Below are positions 1 to 9,573 of a DNA stretch of 64,000 nucleotides, piece after piece. Positions within the stretch are counted from its first letter, which is position 1, and each line of letters begins with the position of its first letter. Below the pieces are notes generated by a model. It was given only the letters and a program-made list of their open reading frames with translations, was not told where the DNA came from and ran no database searches. Source of the DNA: Chthoniobacter flavus (lineage in GTDB: Bacteria > Verrucomicrobiota > Verrucomicrobiia > Chthoniobacterales > Terrimicrobiaceae); assembly GCA_945860745.1 (NCBI GenBank), contig CAMASH010000004.1:1-64000 (forward strand). The letters are read 5' to 3'. Both the position numbers and the translations under genes were made by a program.

Positions 1-239
1 ACGTCCACGATGTCAATTTCCGGATCGCTCACCACTGCCTTCCAATCCGTGGCCGCCTTCTGCCAGCCGAGTTGCGCGCGGGCCGCCTCGACGTTCTTGG
101 CCGAACGTCCGCAGATGGTGTGCAGATTCACCCCGGCGGGCAGATCAAAAAACCTCGGCGCCTGGCGCCACGCATTCGAGTGCGCCTTGCCCATGAAGTT
201 GTATCCGATCATTCCGACGTTGAGTGTGCGTTTGTCCAT
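1..239 (-). CDS. Gfo/Idh/MocA-family NAD(P)-dependent oxidoreductase, N-terminal part
   Basis: Seventy-nine codons are visible before the window edge cuts the gene, reading leftwards from an ATG at 237-239. The N-terminus is a Rossmann nucleotide-binding fold: a basic start, then a GMIGYNFMG turn (residues 9-17) followed by KAHSNAW, the usual beginning of Gfo/Idh/MocA dehydrogenases that act on sugars or inositols. The later segment ending DPEIDIVDV matches the second strand region of that fold. The substrate cannot be told because the C-terminal domain is outside the window. Divergent from the alcohol dehydrogenase to its right. Confidence 0.85.
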   Translation of the reverse strand, partial: MDKRTLNVGMIGYNFMGKAHSNAWRQAPRFFDLPAGVNLHTICGRSAKNVEAARAQLGWQKAATDWKAVVSDPEIDIVD

Positions 240-390
240 AAGAGAAAGTTTTTGGGGTGAAGGGCGACTCCACCAAATGCGCCGGAGGCTGGAAATGAAA
301 AAGTTTGGTCCTGTTATTGGAGGTGGGGGGCTAGTGACGGCCGCTCTGACCAGCTTGCATCCCCAACCCCGGCCGCCTAGTTTCCCCGTC

Positions 391-1404
391 ATGACAACAC
401 GTGCGTGGGCGGCATTAAAAAAAGGCGGCTCCTTGGAGCCGTATGAATTTGCATCCGGCGATCTGAAATCCGATCAAGTCGAGATCGCGGTGGAATACTG
501 CGGCATCTGTCACTCCGACCTTTCCATGCTGGAGAACGCCTGGGGCAACGCGGTCTATCCGCTCGTTGCCGGTCATGAAGTCGTCGGGCGTGTAATCGCC
601 ACCGGCCCCGAAGTTCCCGCGTCACTCAAGATCGGTGCCCGCGTCGGACTCGGCTGGTTTTCCGAGAGCTGCATGGCCTGTGCCCTCTGCCTGCACGGGG
701 ACCACAACCTCTGCCAGACCGCCGAACAAACCATCGTCTCGCGCCACGGAGGCTTTGCCGAACGCGTCCGCTCCCATTGGGCCTGGGCCACTCCCCTGCC
801 CGAGGGTCTCGATCCCGCCAAAGCCGGACCGCTTTTCTGCGGCGGCATCACCGTTTTCAACCCCATCGTGCAATTCGGCGTGAAACCCACCGACCGCGTC
901 GGCGTGATCGGTCTCGGCGGACTCGGCCACCTCGCCCTTCAGTTTCTCGATAAATGGGGCTGCGAGGTCACCGCCTTCTCCAGCCGTCCCGACAAGAGCG
1001 ACGAACTCCGCAGCCTCGGCGCGGATACCGTCGTCAATTCCCGCGACAGCGCCGAACTGGCCAAGGTCGCCGGAAAATTTGATTTCATCCTCTCCACCGT
1101 CAACGTCCCGCTCGACTGGAACTCCTACATCAACGCCCTTGCGCCCCGCGGCCGGCTGCACACCGTCGGTGCCGTGCTGGAGCCGATCCCGGTTCCCGCC
1201 TTCAGCCTGATCATGGCTCAGCGCTCCCTCTCCGGTTCCCCGCTCGGTTCGCCCGCCACCACGCGCGACATGGTGGAATTCTGCGCCCGCCACACCATCG
1301 CCCCCGTGACGGAATTTTTCCCCATGTCGAAGGTCAACGACGCCCTCGAACATCTCCGCGCCGGCAAAGCCCGCTACCGCATCGTACTGAAAGCGGATTT
1401 CTAA
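391..1404 (+). CDS. Zinc-dependent alcohol dehydrogenase, cinnamyl/YahK type
   Basis: Predicted cytosolic NADP(H)-dependent medium-chain dehydrogenase that reduces aldehydes. Seen in the 337-residue product: catalytic zinc site CGICHSD (Cys37, with His41) and GHE (His62-Glu63) plus Cys150; structural zinc cysteines 94, 97, 100 and 108; and the nucleotide-binding turn GLGGLGH at 174-180. The frame is open further upstream, but ATG 391 gives the family-typical N-terminus (MTTRAWAAL) and nothing upstream resembles the family. The pattern fits the CAD/YahK branch of broad aldehyde reductases; the physiological substrate is unknown. The nearest neighbours do not suggest a pathway. Confidence 0.9.
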   Translation: MTTRAWAALKKGGSLEPYEFASGDLKSDQVEIAVEYCGICHSDLSMLENAWGNAVYPLVAGHEVVGRVIATGPEVPASLKIGARVGLGWFSESCMACALCLHGDHNLCQTAEQTIVSRHGGFAERVRSHWAWATPLPEGLDPAKAGPLFCGGITVFNPIVQFGVKPTDRVGVIGLGGLGHLALQFLDKWGCEVTAFSSRPDKSDELRSLGADTVVNSRDSAELAKVAGKFDFILSTVNVPLDWNSYINALAPRGRLHTVGAVLEPIPVPAFSLIMAQRSLSGSPLGSPATTRDMVEFCARHTIAPVTEFFPMSKVNDALEHLRAGKARYRIVLKADF

Positions 1405-1412
1405 GAGGTTTC

Positions 1413-1508
1413 GCGCCAAGGACGCAAAGAACGCAAAGGGTCCGGAAAGAAAATCATTTCGGATATTCTCCGTGTTCTTAATCTTCGCGCTCTTTGCGTC
1501 CTTTGCGC
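1413..1508. repeat. Inverted repeat of the CGCAAAGGACGCAAAG type
   Basis: Two imperfect 26-base arms, 1413-1438 (built on GGACGCAAAGAACGCAAAG) and 1483-1508, are reverse complements and enclose about 44 bases. They could fold into a long hairpin between the dehydrogenase stop and the thiC leader. I recognise the GCAAAGGACGCAAAG wording as a recurrent dispersed intergenic sequence in several bacterial phyla, from memory only. It may act as a transcript end for the dehydrogenase or be a mobile palindrome. Confidence 0.6.
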
Positions 1509-1577
1509 GAACCCTGTCTTTCCCTTCGCGCGAAAATTGCCTTGGACTTCCCGCTCTTTTGCCCGACATTTCCCTCT

Positions 1578-3672
<2,095 letters not shown>

Positions 3673-3738
3673 TGGAAGGGAGCACTCTGTCGCGTCCGTG
3701 AATCCGTTGAAGAGCTGTTAGAAACAGCCAGAAAACTG

Positions 3739-3789
3739 GAGCGTCGGACTATGACCGTCGCACATTCCTTCTTCCGACGCTCAGGGAGC
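3739..3789. repeat. Degenerate copy of a GACGCTC palindromic repeat
   Basis: The 37 bases 3753-3789 align with 5534-5570, identical at roughly four of every five positions; both carry CGTCGCAC early and TCCGACGCTCA late. The copy here has lost most of the outer arms that make the second copy a near-perfect palindrome. Interpreted as a dispersed REP-like element. Confidence 0.6.
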
Positions 3790-3807
3790 AACTCTCCAAA
3801 CGCAGAG

Positions 3808-3942
3808 ATGGCCCACACCCGCAAAGATACGCTCACGCGGCCACCGGAATGGTGGAAGCACCTTCGGCCGTTCAACAAGCACCGGGTCGCCAAGCGGGAA
3901 CGCAAGGCTGCGGTGAAAGAAATTGAAAAAGAGCTTCGATGA
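3808..3942 (+). CDS. Small basic conserved hypothetical protein (44 aa)
   Basis: A 44-residue, strongly basic peptide containing RKDTLTRPPEWWKHLRP and ending in a charged helix (KRERKAAVKEIEKELR). I recognise this wording as a recurrent small bacterial protein without a known function. ATG 3808 is chosen because the family starts just before RKDTL; longer upstream reading runs through the palindromic repeat. Its TGA overlaps the ATG of the next mini-gene in the sequence ATGA, which supports both being translated. Confidence 0.5.
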   Translation: MAHTRKDTLTRPPEWWKHLRPFNKHRVAKRERKAAVKEIEKELR

Positions 3943-4076
3943 AAACCCGAATGACCCGGCGTCGAATCCGGGCACCCAAACATTCGGCCTGCGGCCTTTG
4001 CAAACCGCAAAAGCGCGGTTGGGAGGATAAACGAACTCCGCGCGACCGGCGTCTTGCCGTGGGGGCCGACCAATAG
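3939..4076 (+). CDS. Small CxxC protein (45 aa)
   Basis: A 45-residue basic peptide with MTRRRIRAPKHS followed by ACGLCKPQKRGW, so a single CxxC pair at about residues 18-21 that could bind metal or form a disulfide. Its start overlaps the stop of the preceding 44-aa gene (ATGA at 3939-3942), the classical sign of translational coupling. I recall such CxxC mini-proteins next to the RKDTLT peptide in other genomes, but know no function. Confidence 0.55.
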   Translation: MKTRMTRRRIRAPKHSACGLCKPQKRGWEDKRTPRDRRLAVGADQ

Positions 4077-4109
4077 GTAAAGGAACAAGCCCTCTGATCT
4101 TCCCAAGCC

Positions 4110-4309
4110 ATGGGCAAAATCCGACGCGGCGGCTACGTCTTTATCTGGTGGGTTGGTGACCATTCACCACCGCATGTGCATGTTTTCGATAGCAAGGAAC
4201 GATTGCTTGGCCGCGTTGCCATCATCAACAAAGCGCCACTCGATGATTGGCTCCCGCGCGAAAGGTGGTAGAGATCATCAACAACCTGCAAAAAGAAGGC
4301 CGACTATGA
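4110..4309 (+). pseudogene. DUF4160-like protein, frameshifted near its end
   Basis: From ATG 4110 the frame reads MGKIRRGGYVFIWWVGDHSP then PHVHVFDSKERLLGR, the compact DUF4160 fold (GDH..PHVHVF), and stops early at 4269-4271. In a second frame starting at about 4259 the expected C-terminus follows: RKVVEIINNLQKEGRL, stopping at TGA 4307-4309 inside the ATG of the DUF2442 gene. Removing one CG from the CGCGCG run at about 4255-4260 joins the two parts seamlessly. Either a real two-base expansion or a sequencing error. DUF4160 and DUF2442 are commonly adjacent and are discussed as possible toxin-antitoxin pairs. Confidence 0.7.
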
Positions 4310-4611
4310 AAACCTTGAATCCGCTCAAAGTCCCTTTTGGCAAAGGGAAATTCTCGCGTCTTCGCAACGTGCGCTTCCTGCAATGGGAGGATGCCTTCGA
4401 GGTGGATTTCGACGACGGTCTCTCCTTTTTGGAACCTCACAAAACAATCCGCAAATCCAACAAGATCGCGGCGGGTGCCAGCGTCCAATCCGTCGAAATG
4501 GAAGACGAACTTCACTCCGGTTTCTTCGTCCACTACGACAACGGCCAGACCGCCGAGGTCTCCTGGGCCTTCATTCGGGAATTGCCGCCGAAGACAGCGA
4601 AGAAGCTGTAG
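4306..4611 (+). CDS. DUF2442 domain protein
   Basis: The 101-residue product matches the DUF2442 outline: NPLKVPFG.., RLRNVRFLQWEDAFEVDFDDG, a middle segment, then DNGQTAEVSWAFIREL near the end. It is usually found paired with a DUF4160 gene, and here its ATG overlaps the restored DUF4160 stop (ATGA at 4306-4309). The start is fixed by that overlap. The function is unknown; an antitoxin role has been proposed for the pair (family knowledge, not shown here). Confidence 0.7.
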   Translation: MKTLNPLKVPFGKGKFSRLRNVRFLQWEDAFEVDFDDGLSFLEPHKTIRKSNKIAAGASVQSVEMEDELHSGFFVHYDNGQTAEVSWAFIRELPPKTAKKL

Positions 4612-4672
4612 AAAGAAGCGCGACCAGACGTCTGCTCGCGACAAAATCCATTCGGCCGGCGAGGATGCCCGC

Positions 4673-5094
4673 ATGACTGTTCATCCCGCCATTCCCCCCG
4701 CCGACGAGACTCGCAAATTAAAGGTGGCCGACCCGGAGGATGCGTCCTTACCGTGCATCGGATTTGTCGGCGATACCGGCATGATTTCGAGGAATTCCAC
4801 CACATCCTTGAGGGCGAGGTGGAGTTCACGTTCCGCGATGCCAACACGACGGAGCAGACCAGTCGGACCGTGGCCTTTCCCGCCAATGCGCCGCACGCCT
4901 TCAAGAACCCCTCGAAGGCCCCGGCCCGGATGCCGGGCATGTGCGCCCTGGCGGGGCAGGAGGAGTTTTTCCTCCGGATCGGTGATCAAGTGAATACCCG
5001 CCCGGCGACGGCACCGAAGCCGGACAAAAAAACGCTGGCCGCGCAGAAAAAAAAGTCGGGGAACTTGCTCCGTTATATCGTAACGGGATACTGA
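4673..5094 (+). pseudogene. Cupin-domain protein with internal deletion
   Basis: From ATG 4673 the frame gives MTVHPAIPPADETRKLKVAD up to CIGFVGDT, a normal cupin N-terminus. The next recognisable cupin part, RHDFEEFHHILEGEVEFTFR, is in another frame from about 4780 and continues to 5094 (FPANAPHAFKN, then a lysine-rich end). The 25-30 residues that normally lie between them, including the PPGGGPPPH metal-binding part, are missing. The gene therefore seems to have lost a block of about 80 bases and its frame. An open frame from 4753 exists but would start in the middle of the fold. Confidence 0.65.
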
Positions 5095-5119
5095 AACCCT
5101 GACCCCCGAGCAGCCCATT

Positions 5120-5515
5120 ATGGAAATCAAAAAAAACAGCTCACAACCATCCACCAAAGGACCAGCCGACTGGTTTACCGGCGCGGTGCGGATTGATCCG
5201 TTGTTCCAGCCCAACGCGTCGCGGCGCGCGGCGGGACTCAGCGTCACCTTCGAACCCGGCGCCCGCACCGCCTGGCACACCCATCCGCTCGGCCAGACCC
5301 TCATCGTCACCGCCGGCTGCGGCCGGGCGCAGACGTGGGGAGGTCCGGTGGAAGAAATCCGCCCCGGGGACGTGATCTGGATCCCTCCGGGCGAAAAGCA
5401 TTGGCACGGCGCCGCGCCGACCACGGCCATGACTCACATCGCCACCCAGGACCAACTCGACGGCAAGGTCGTGGACTGGCTGGAACACGTGAGCGACGAG
5501 CAATACGAGGGATGA
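5120..5515 (+). CDS. Cupin-domain protein
   Basis: A 131-residue single-domain cupin. Motif 1 is seen as [20 protein letters not shown] (metal-binding His pair HTH and downstream Glu replaced by Gln), and motif 2 as [20 protein letters not shown]. The ending ([20 protein letters not shown]) resembles cupins often annotated as carboxymuconolactone-decarboxylase-associated or quercetin-type proteins. The reaction is unknown. It sits just after a decayed second cupin, and both may be remains of one metabolic island. A near-perfect palindrome follows its stop. Confidence 0.85.
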   Translation: MEIKKNSSQPSTKGPADWFTGAVRIDPLFQPNASRRAAGLSVTFEPGARTAWHTHPLGQTLIVTAGCGRAQTWGGPVEEIRPGDVIWIPPGEKHWHGAAPTTAMTHIATQDQLDGKVVDWLEHVSDEQYEG

Positions 5516-5517
5516 AC

Positions 5518-5579
5518 TGTAGCGGCGCTCTATGAGCGTCGCACTTTTCGTCATCCGACGCTCACAGAGCGCCGCTACA
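5518..5579. repeat. Near-perfect 62-bp palindromic element
   Basis: Twenty-four-base arms at 5518-5541 and 5556-5579, both beginning TGTAGCGGCGCTCT outward-in, are reverse complements with one mismatch and enclose 14 bases. It lies two bases after the cupin stop, so it could serve as a transcription-ending hairpin. The core repeats at 3753-3789. I recall similar TAGCGGCGCTCT palindromes between genes in Verrucomicrobia-like genomes. Confidence 0.75.
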
Positions 5580-5592
5580 AAGCGTGATCACT

Positions 5593-5900
5593 CTAAGAAT
5601 TTTTGGGCCGGATTTTTCCGCTGAGAAATTCCTCCAGCGCTTCCTGCGCCCCAAGTTCGACGGCCCAGCGTTTGAGATAGGTCTTATCCAAGGCTTCGGC
5701 TTGCACCGCGATGATGCCGGCGATGTCCCCGAGTTGCCGGTCGGAAGGGGTGAGGCGCTTCCAGAGAAGCTGTGCCGGATGCCTTCCCGGGCAATGTCGC
5801 AGGACATTTCGTGCAGATCCAAGGCGACCGCCAGCCGCTGCTCGCCGGTCATCTGGCGATAGCGCGTGATCTGTTTGTCCAGTGCGGTGGCCGCAGTCAT
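5593..5900 (-). pseudogene. Fused remnant: small antitoxin-like protein and nucleotidyltransferase tail
   Basis: Reading leftwards from ATG 5900, the first 42 residues (TGEQRLAVALDLHEMSCDIA, REGIRHS) resemble a short protein found beside bacterial nucleotidyltransferases. At about 5775 the homology jumps to another frame: LLWKRLTPSDRQLGDIAGII, AVQAEALDKTYLKRWAVELG, then EEFLSGKIRPKNS. That is the characteristic C-terminus of DUF6036/AbiEii-like nucleotidyltransferases. The body of the enzyme is missing, so a deletion has joined the start of one gene to the tail of the next. Probably the scar of a toxin-antitoxin-like pair. Confidence 0.55.
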
Positions 5901-6049
5901 GGGTGTTTTTTACAAAGTTAACCGGATCGTAACCAGCGCAAAAGTCTTCAGAGAAACCCCCAAGGAACAGAGATCCTCCGAAACATTGCCTGTCCCCCCA
6001 CTTCCCGATTGCCTCCCCGACCGAAGCCTGAAACCTTTCGCCGTCGCCG

Positions 6050-7249
6050 ATGACCAGTCTCGTTCCATCTCCCACGCTTCCCGCCCATCCCGCCAAGGGC
6101 CGTTCCGGACCTGCCGCTCCGCGCGAACTTTCCCCTCTCACGCACGCGGAACGGATGAAAAGCTTTGGGGAAGCGATTGATGTGATCCGCATCCGGGCCG
6201 AGGCGGATCTGGGGGCGCGGGACGTAACGCGCCTTCGCCGGTTGAATTGGTTTTCGCGCGGGATGGAAGTGGTGGGCCGGACGTTGCTCCACTTCAGTCT
6301 GGAACCCTTCACCTTTCTGGCCGGCGTCGGCGCTTTGTGGATTCACAAGCAATTGCAAACAACCGAAATCGGCCACACCGTACTGCACGGGGTCTATGAC
6401 GATCTCGAAGGCGCCGGGCGTTTCACCTCCAAGAAATTTTCCTGGGATGCCCCGATCCATGAGGCCTCATGGCGGCAGGGGCACAATGTGGATCACCACC
6501 ATTTCACCAATGTGACGGGCAAGGATCCGGATATGAATTTCGGTCCGGCCCGCCTCACGGAGCGAACGCCCCACAAGTGGTTTCATCATCTGCAGTTCCC
6601 CTTCCTCATTGCGATTCTGGCACCGAATTTCACATTCTTCGTCAACCTGCACTTCACCGGCCTCAACGACCTCTATTTCGGAAACGGGCGGGCCGATGAG
6701 CACTATGGAAAAACGGATCGCTCGTGGAAGGCAATCCGGGCGGCGCATCTCACCGCGCTGCGGAAATTTGTGCCCTACTATCTCAAGAACTATCTCTTCT
6801 TCCCGGCGCTGGCCGGATTGATGTTCTGGAATATATGGATGTTCGGGAAGGTTCTGCTGGGAAACTGGATGGCGGAAACCCTGCGCGATATTTACAGTGC
6901 GGCCACGATTTACTGCGGCCACACCGGCGAGGACGTCGCGGATTTCCCCGAGGGCACCCGGGCCAAAGGAAAGGGCGAGTGGTATGCGATGCAAGTGGCG
7001 GCCACCAACAATTTTGAAGTGTGCTTGCCGCTTTCCATCCTGTGTGGCGGACTCGACCGCCAGATCGAGCATCACCTTTTCCCCAAACTTCCCCCGGATC
7101 GTCTGCGGAAAATCGCCCCCGAGGTCCGGGCGGTGTGCGCGGCCCATGGCGTGCCCTACCGCACGGATACCTGGTGGAGAACGCTGAAAAAAGCGCTCGC
7201 CCACATGCGGAATCTCAGCGTGTGCGAACTGGGCCGGGCGGCAGTTTAA
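6050..7249 (+). CDS. Membrane fatty acid desaturase
   Basis: A 399-residue member of the histidine-box desaturases, diiron enzymes that insert a double bond into acyl chains of membrane lipids using oxygen. Three boxes are visible: EIGHTVLHG (His109, His113), HNVDHHH (His145, 149-151) and QIEHHLF (338-344), the last with Gln in place of His as in front-end and linoleoyl-CoA type desaturases. Hydrophobic segments lie at about 85-97, 185-205 and 265-290. ATG 6050 leaves a Pro-rich leader; no cytochrome b5 domain is fused. It stands alone between decayed genes. Confidence 0.9.
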   Translation: MTSLVPSPTLPAHPAKGRSGPAAPRELSPLTHAERMKSFGEAIDVIRIRAEADLGARDVTRLRRLNWFSRGMEVVGRTLLHFSLEPFTFLAGVGALWIHKQLQTTEIGHTVLHGVYDDLEGAGRFTSKKFSWDAPIHEASWRQGHNVDHHHFTNVTGKDPDMNFGPARLTERTPHKWFHHLQFPFLIAILAPNFTFFVNLHFTGLNDLYFGNGRADEHYGKTDRSWKAIRAAHLTALRKFVPYYLKNYLFFPALAGLMFWNIWMFGKVLLGNWMAETLRDIYSAATIYCGHTGEDVADFPEGTRAKGKGEWYAMQVAATNNFEVCLPLSILCGGLDRQIEHHLFPKLPPDRLRKIAPEVRAVCAAHGVPYRTDTWWRTLKKALAHMRNLSVCELGRAAV

Positions 7250-7306
7250 CGGAGAGAAAGAACGGGAAGTCTTGAATCCGTGCGGGTTTGCCACTAGCTA
7301 TCATCG

Positions 7307-8023
7307 ATGGCGATCCGCCGCCCTCCGCCGGGAAATTATTTGCTCGTCCTCGTCCTCTTGGGAGCCGGTCTGGCCGCACTCGGCGGCTGCGCTCAGCAGG
7401 ACCAGACCCGCACTTTCCAACCCACCGGCCGGCCGCTCACCGGTTACCCCGGGCAGAGACCGGAGTTAATGACAGGTCCGGACACGGTTTGGGCGGCCTA
7501 CCGCATCGGACCGAAGCAGTATTTTGCCCAGCCGAACGATTGGACGTGCAGCGCCTCCTCGTACATTATGGTTTATCGCGCTCTCACGGGAAAGGATCTT
7601 CCCCTCAGCGAAGTGGTGGCCAGAACCGGTGCCGTGGAGGGCGTGGGAGCGGAAAACCGCCGTGTCGTCGAAGCCCTCAAAATGCTGGGACCGCAGTATG
7701 AAGTGATCACGGGTCAGTCGTCGGCCCATCCGAAGGGAAAAATCCTCCCGGCGAATATTCGGGCGGCGGAGAAAGTCCGCGAATGGGTCACCCTTGCGCG
7801 GCTCCTGCGCGGCGGATATCTGGTGATTTTGAACTTTCGCGAACCCGAAGAACACGGCGGCCACTACGGCGTGCTGCAGGGACTGAACGCCCAAGCCATC
7901 CAAATCGCGGACCCGTATTACGGCCGGGTTTCGGTGATGCCATGGGAGAGCTTTGATTTCCGCACCGGCTACAGCGACCCGGTGTTGCACGGTTGGTCTG
8001 TCGCCGTGCGGCCCAAGCCCTAG
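7307..8023 (+). CDS. Lipoprotein with peptidase C39-like domain
   Basis: A 238-residue predicted lipoprotein: hydrophobic signal residues 11-27 and a lipobox LGGC with Cys28. The mature part has the C39/papain-like layout: QPNDWTCSASS (oxyanion Gln76, nucleophile Cys82), EEHGGHYGVLQG (His187) and IADPYYG (Asp203). C39-like domains cleave peptides or remain as binding folds. With a complete Cys-His-Asp set this one could be an active periplasmic thiol protease; no cognate substrate gene or ABC transporter is nearby. It converges with a broken gene on the other strand. Confidence 0.8.
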   Translation: MAIRRPPPGNYLLVLVLLGAGLAALGGCAQQDQTRTFQPTGRPLTGYPGQRPELMTGPDTVWAAYRIGPKQYFAQPNDWTCSASSYIMVYRALTGKDLPLSEVVARTGAVEGVGAENRRVVEALKMLGPQYEVITGQSSAHPKGKILPANIRAAEKVREWVTLARLLRGGYLVILNFREPEEHGGHYGVLQGLNAQAIQIADPYYGRVSVMPWESFDFRTGYSDPVLHGWSVAVRPKP

Positions 8024-8037
8024 CTTTGGTCCGCTGT

Positions 8038-8688
8038 CTACAGAATCAAACGATCCTCAATCGAATCGTCCATCGTTTTTCCCATCGCGGCACCGATCAA
8101 CCTCTTGACGCCAGCGACGGCGCTTCCGTTCTTGGTATCCCAGGAGTAACCGCCCGAGGGAGAAAATTGAATCACGGGAATGCGGGGATCGTCCCCTCCC
8201 CCGGAAATCACACAAGGCCAAGGGAAGTCTCACCCAAAAGGTGATGGCACTTCCCGCCATCAAAATCCTGGATCTTCTTCCCTCGGTGCTCCCGGTGTCC
8301 TCCGGGGGGAATTCCCATTTTCCCTTTGAGGTTTAATTATCGGTTCCCAAAACCCCTCAATCCTGGCTCTGTCCTGCGAGCATATCCCCATGCCATCGAG
8401 AAAAAAATCGGAATGCGCCGGGCCTTGAAAATAGAACCTCGCGACCAGCCCGATGGCCCGTTCCTCGTTTTTGTGACTGTCCGCCGCGCTCAGGAACCAC
8501 AAATTTCCGGCGTCGTCCCCCGGCTGCACGCTCAGGGGGCGGACCCCGCTTGATCCGCTGGCGGTCACGGCCGTGCAGAAAAGGCACGTCTTGAAATTTT
8601 CCACCAAAGGCTTGATTTTTACGATGGCAGCGGGCCCGCTGAGGTCCTGGTGATTTTCTTCCGATTGGTTGCGATTGATCGGGTCCAT
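8038..8688 (-). pseudogene. Pyridoxamine-5'-phosphate-oxidase-like general stress protein, split
   Basis: Reading leftwards from ATG 8688: NQSEENHQDLSGPAA, AGNLWFLSAADSHKNEE, YFQGPAHSDFF and RIEGFWEPIIK follow the flavin-binding split-barrel general stress protein 26 family. After about 8335 the match breaks and resumes in another frame at about 8196 with GDDPRIPVIQFSPSGGYSWD through GAAMGKTMDDSIED to TAG 8038. Only about 7 codons are expected between the halves, but about 135 bases are present and include a perfect-looking hairpin (8222-8255). An insertion of roughly 110-120 bases has broken the gene. Confidence 0.75.
8222..8255. repeat. Hairpin inside the insertion splitting the stress-protein gene
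   Basis: GGGAAGT followed by CTCACC, a CAAAA loop, GGTGATG and GCACTTCCC fold into a strong imperfect stem-loop. It lies in the extra sequence (about 8197-8330) that interrupts the flavin-binding stress protein, so it is likely part of a small inserted palindromic element. Confidence 0.6.
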
Positions 8689-8812
8689 GGATACCCGGTA
8701 TGCGCCGGCCCCGTGCCGATGGGCGGGAGATTCGTGGAAACCCCGGGGGCGGGATCATCGCAGCGGAGATTGATTCCGTGGGATTGTCTCGGCAAGATGG
8801 GGGGCCGAGCCG

Positions 8813-9553
8813 ATGACCAAGCCTTCACCCTCAACCCGACCGACCAAACGCCCTGCCGCACCGTCGTGGCTTTCCCGTTCCTTCCGCCGGCTGTTTGGCA
8901 AACCGCGAAAAGCTTCCCCAGCCCATCCGGGAAACCGCCCCACGGCACCCGCCAAGGCGGAGACAGCGCTTTTGCCGCCCTTTGCCGGATTGTCACCGGA
9001 ACAGATTCACGTTCCCAAAACGAAGGCCGATTGCCAGGCCGCCGCAGGGGAGATTCTGGCCGCGGGGGTCGCCGGTTTCGACACCGAGGCCAAGCCGACT
9101 TTCAAGGTCGGCGAAAAGAGCACGGGGCCTCACGTCGTTCAGTTTGCCCTCACGGACAAAGCCTTTATTTTCCAACTCCACCGGGGCGAATGTCAGAAGG
9201 TCGCGGCAGAACTCATCGCCTCCGAACGGGTGCTGAAAGTCGGATTCGGGTTGAAAAACGATCACGGCCAGATCCGCAACCGTCTGGGCGTCAAACTCCA
9301 CAACGTTCTCGATCTGGATCACATCTTCCGCCAGCGGGGTTACAAGGGACAAATCGGCGTGCGCGCCGCCATTGGGGCGGTGATGAAGCTGAACTTTCCC
9401 AAATCCAAAACCATCAGCAAAAGCAACTGGTCGGCCGCGCAACTCACGCCGGGTCAACTCCGCTACGCGGCCAACGATGCCTACGCCGCGCTGAAAATCA
9501 TGGAAGCGCTGGATCTCAAGCCGGCAGAAATCTCCAGTCAGCGGAGACATTAA
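8813..9553 (+). CDS. 3'-5' exonuclease, RNase D/WRN-like DEDD superfamily
   Basis: A 246-residue protein with a basic, proline-rich first 55 residues followed by a DEDD-type exonuclease domain. The three motifs are visible: Exo I FDTEAKP (Asp90, Glu92), Exo II GLKNDHGQI (Asp150) and Exo III YAANDAYAAL (Tyr218, Asp222), the DEDDy arrangement. Such stand-alone domains degrade DNA or structured RNA from the 3' end. No HRDC domain is present, so it is not a full RNase D. The stop is followed directly by a pseudogene. Confidence 0.85.
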   Translation: MTKPSPSTRPTKRPAAPSWLSRSFRRLFGKPRKASPAHPGNRPTAPAKAETALLPPFAGLSPEQIHVPKTKADCQAAAGEILAAGVAGFDTEAKPTFKVGEKSTGPHVVQFALTDKAFIFQLHRGECQKVAAELIASERVLKVGFGLKNDHGQIRNRLGVKLHNVLDLDHIFRQRGYKGQIGVRAAIGAVMKLNFPKSKTISKSNWSAAQLTPGQLRYAANDAYAALKIMEALDLKPAEISSQRRH

Positions 9554-9573
9554 ACTGCCGAGGGGCTGCGGAT

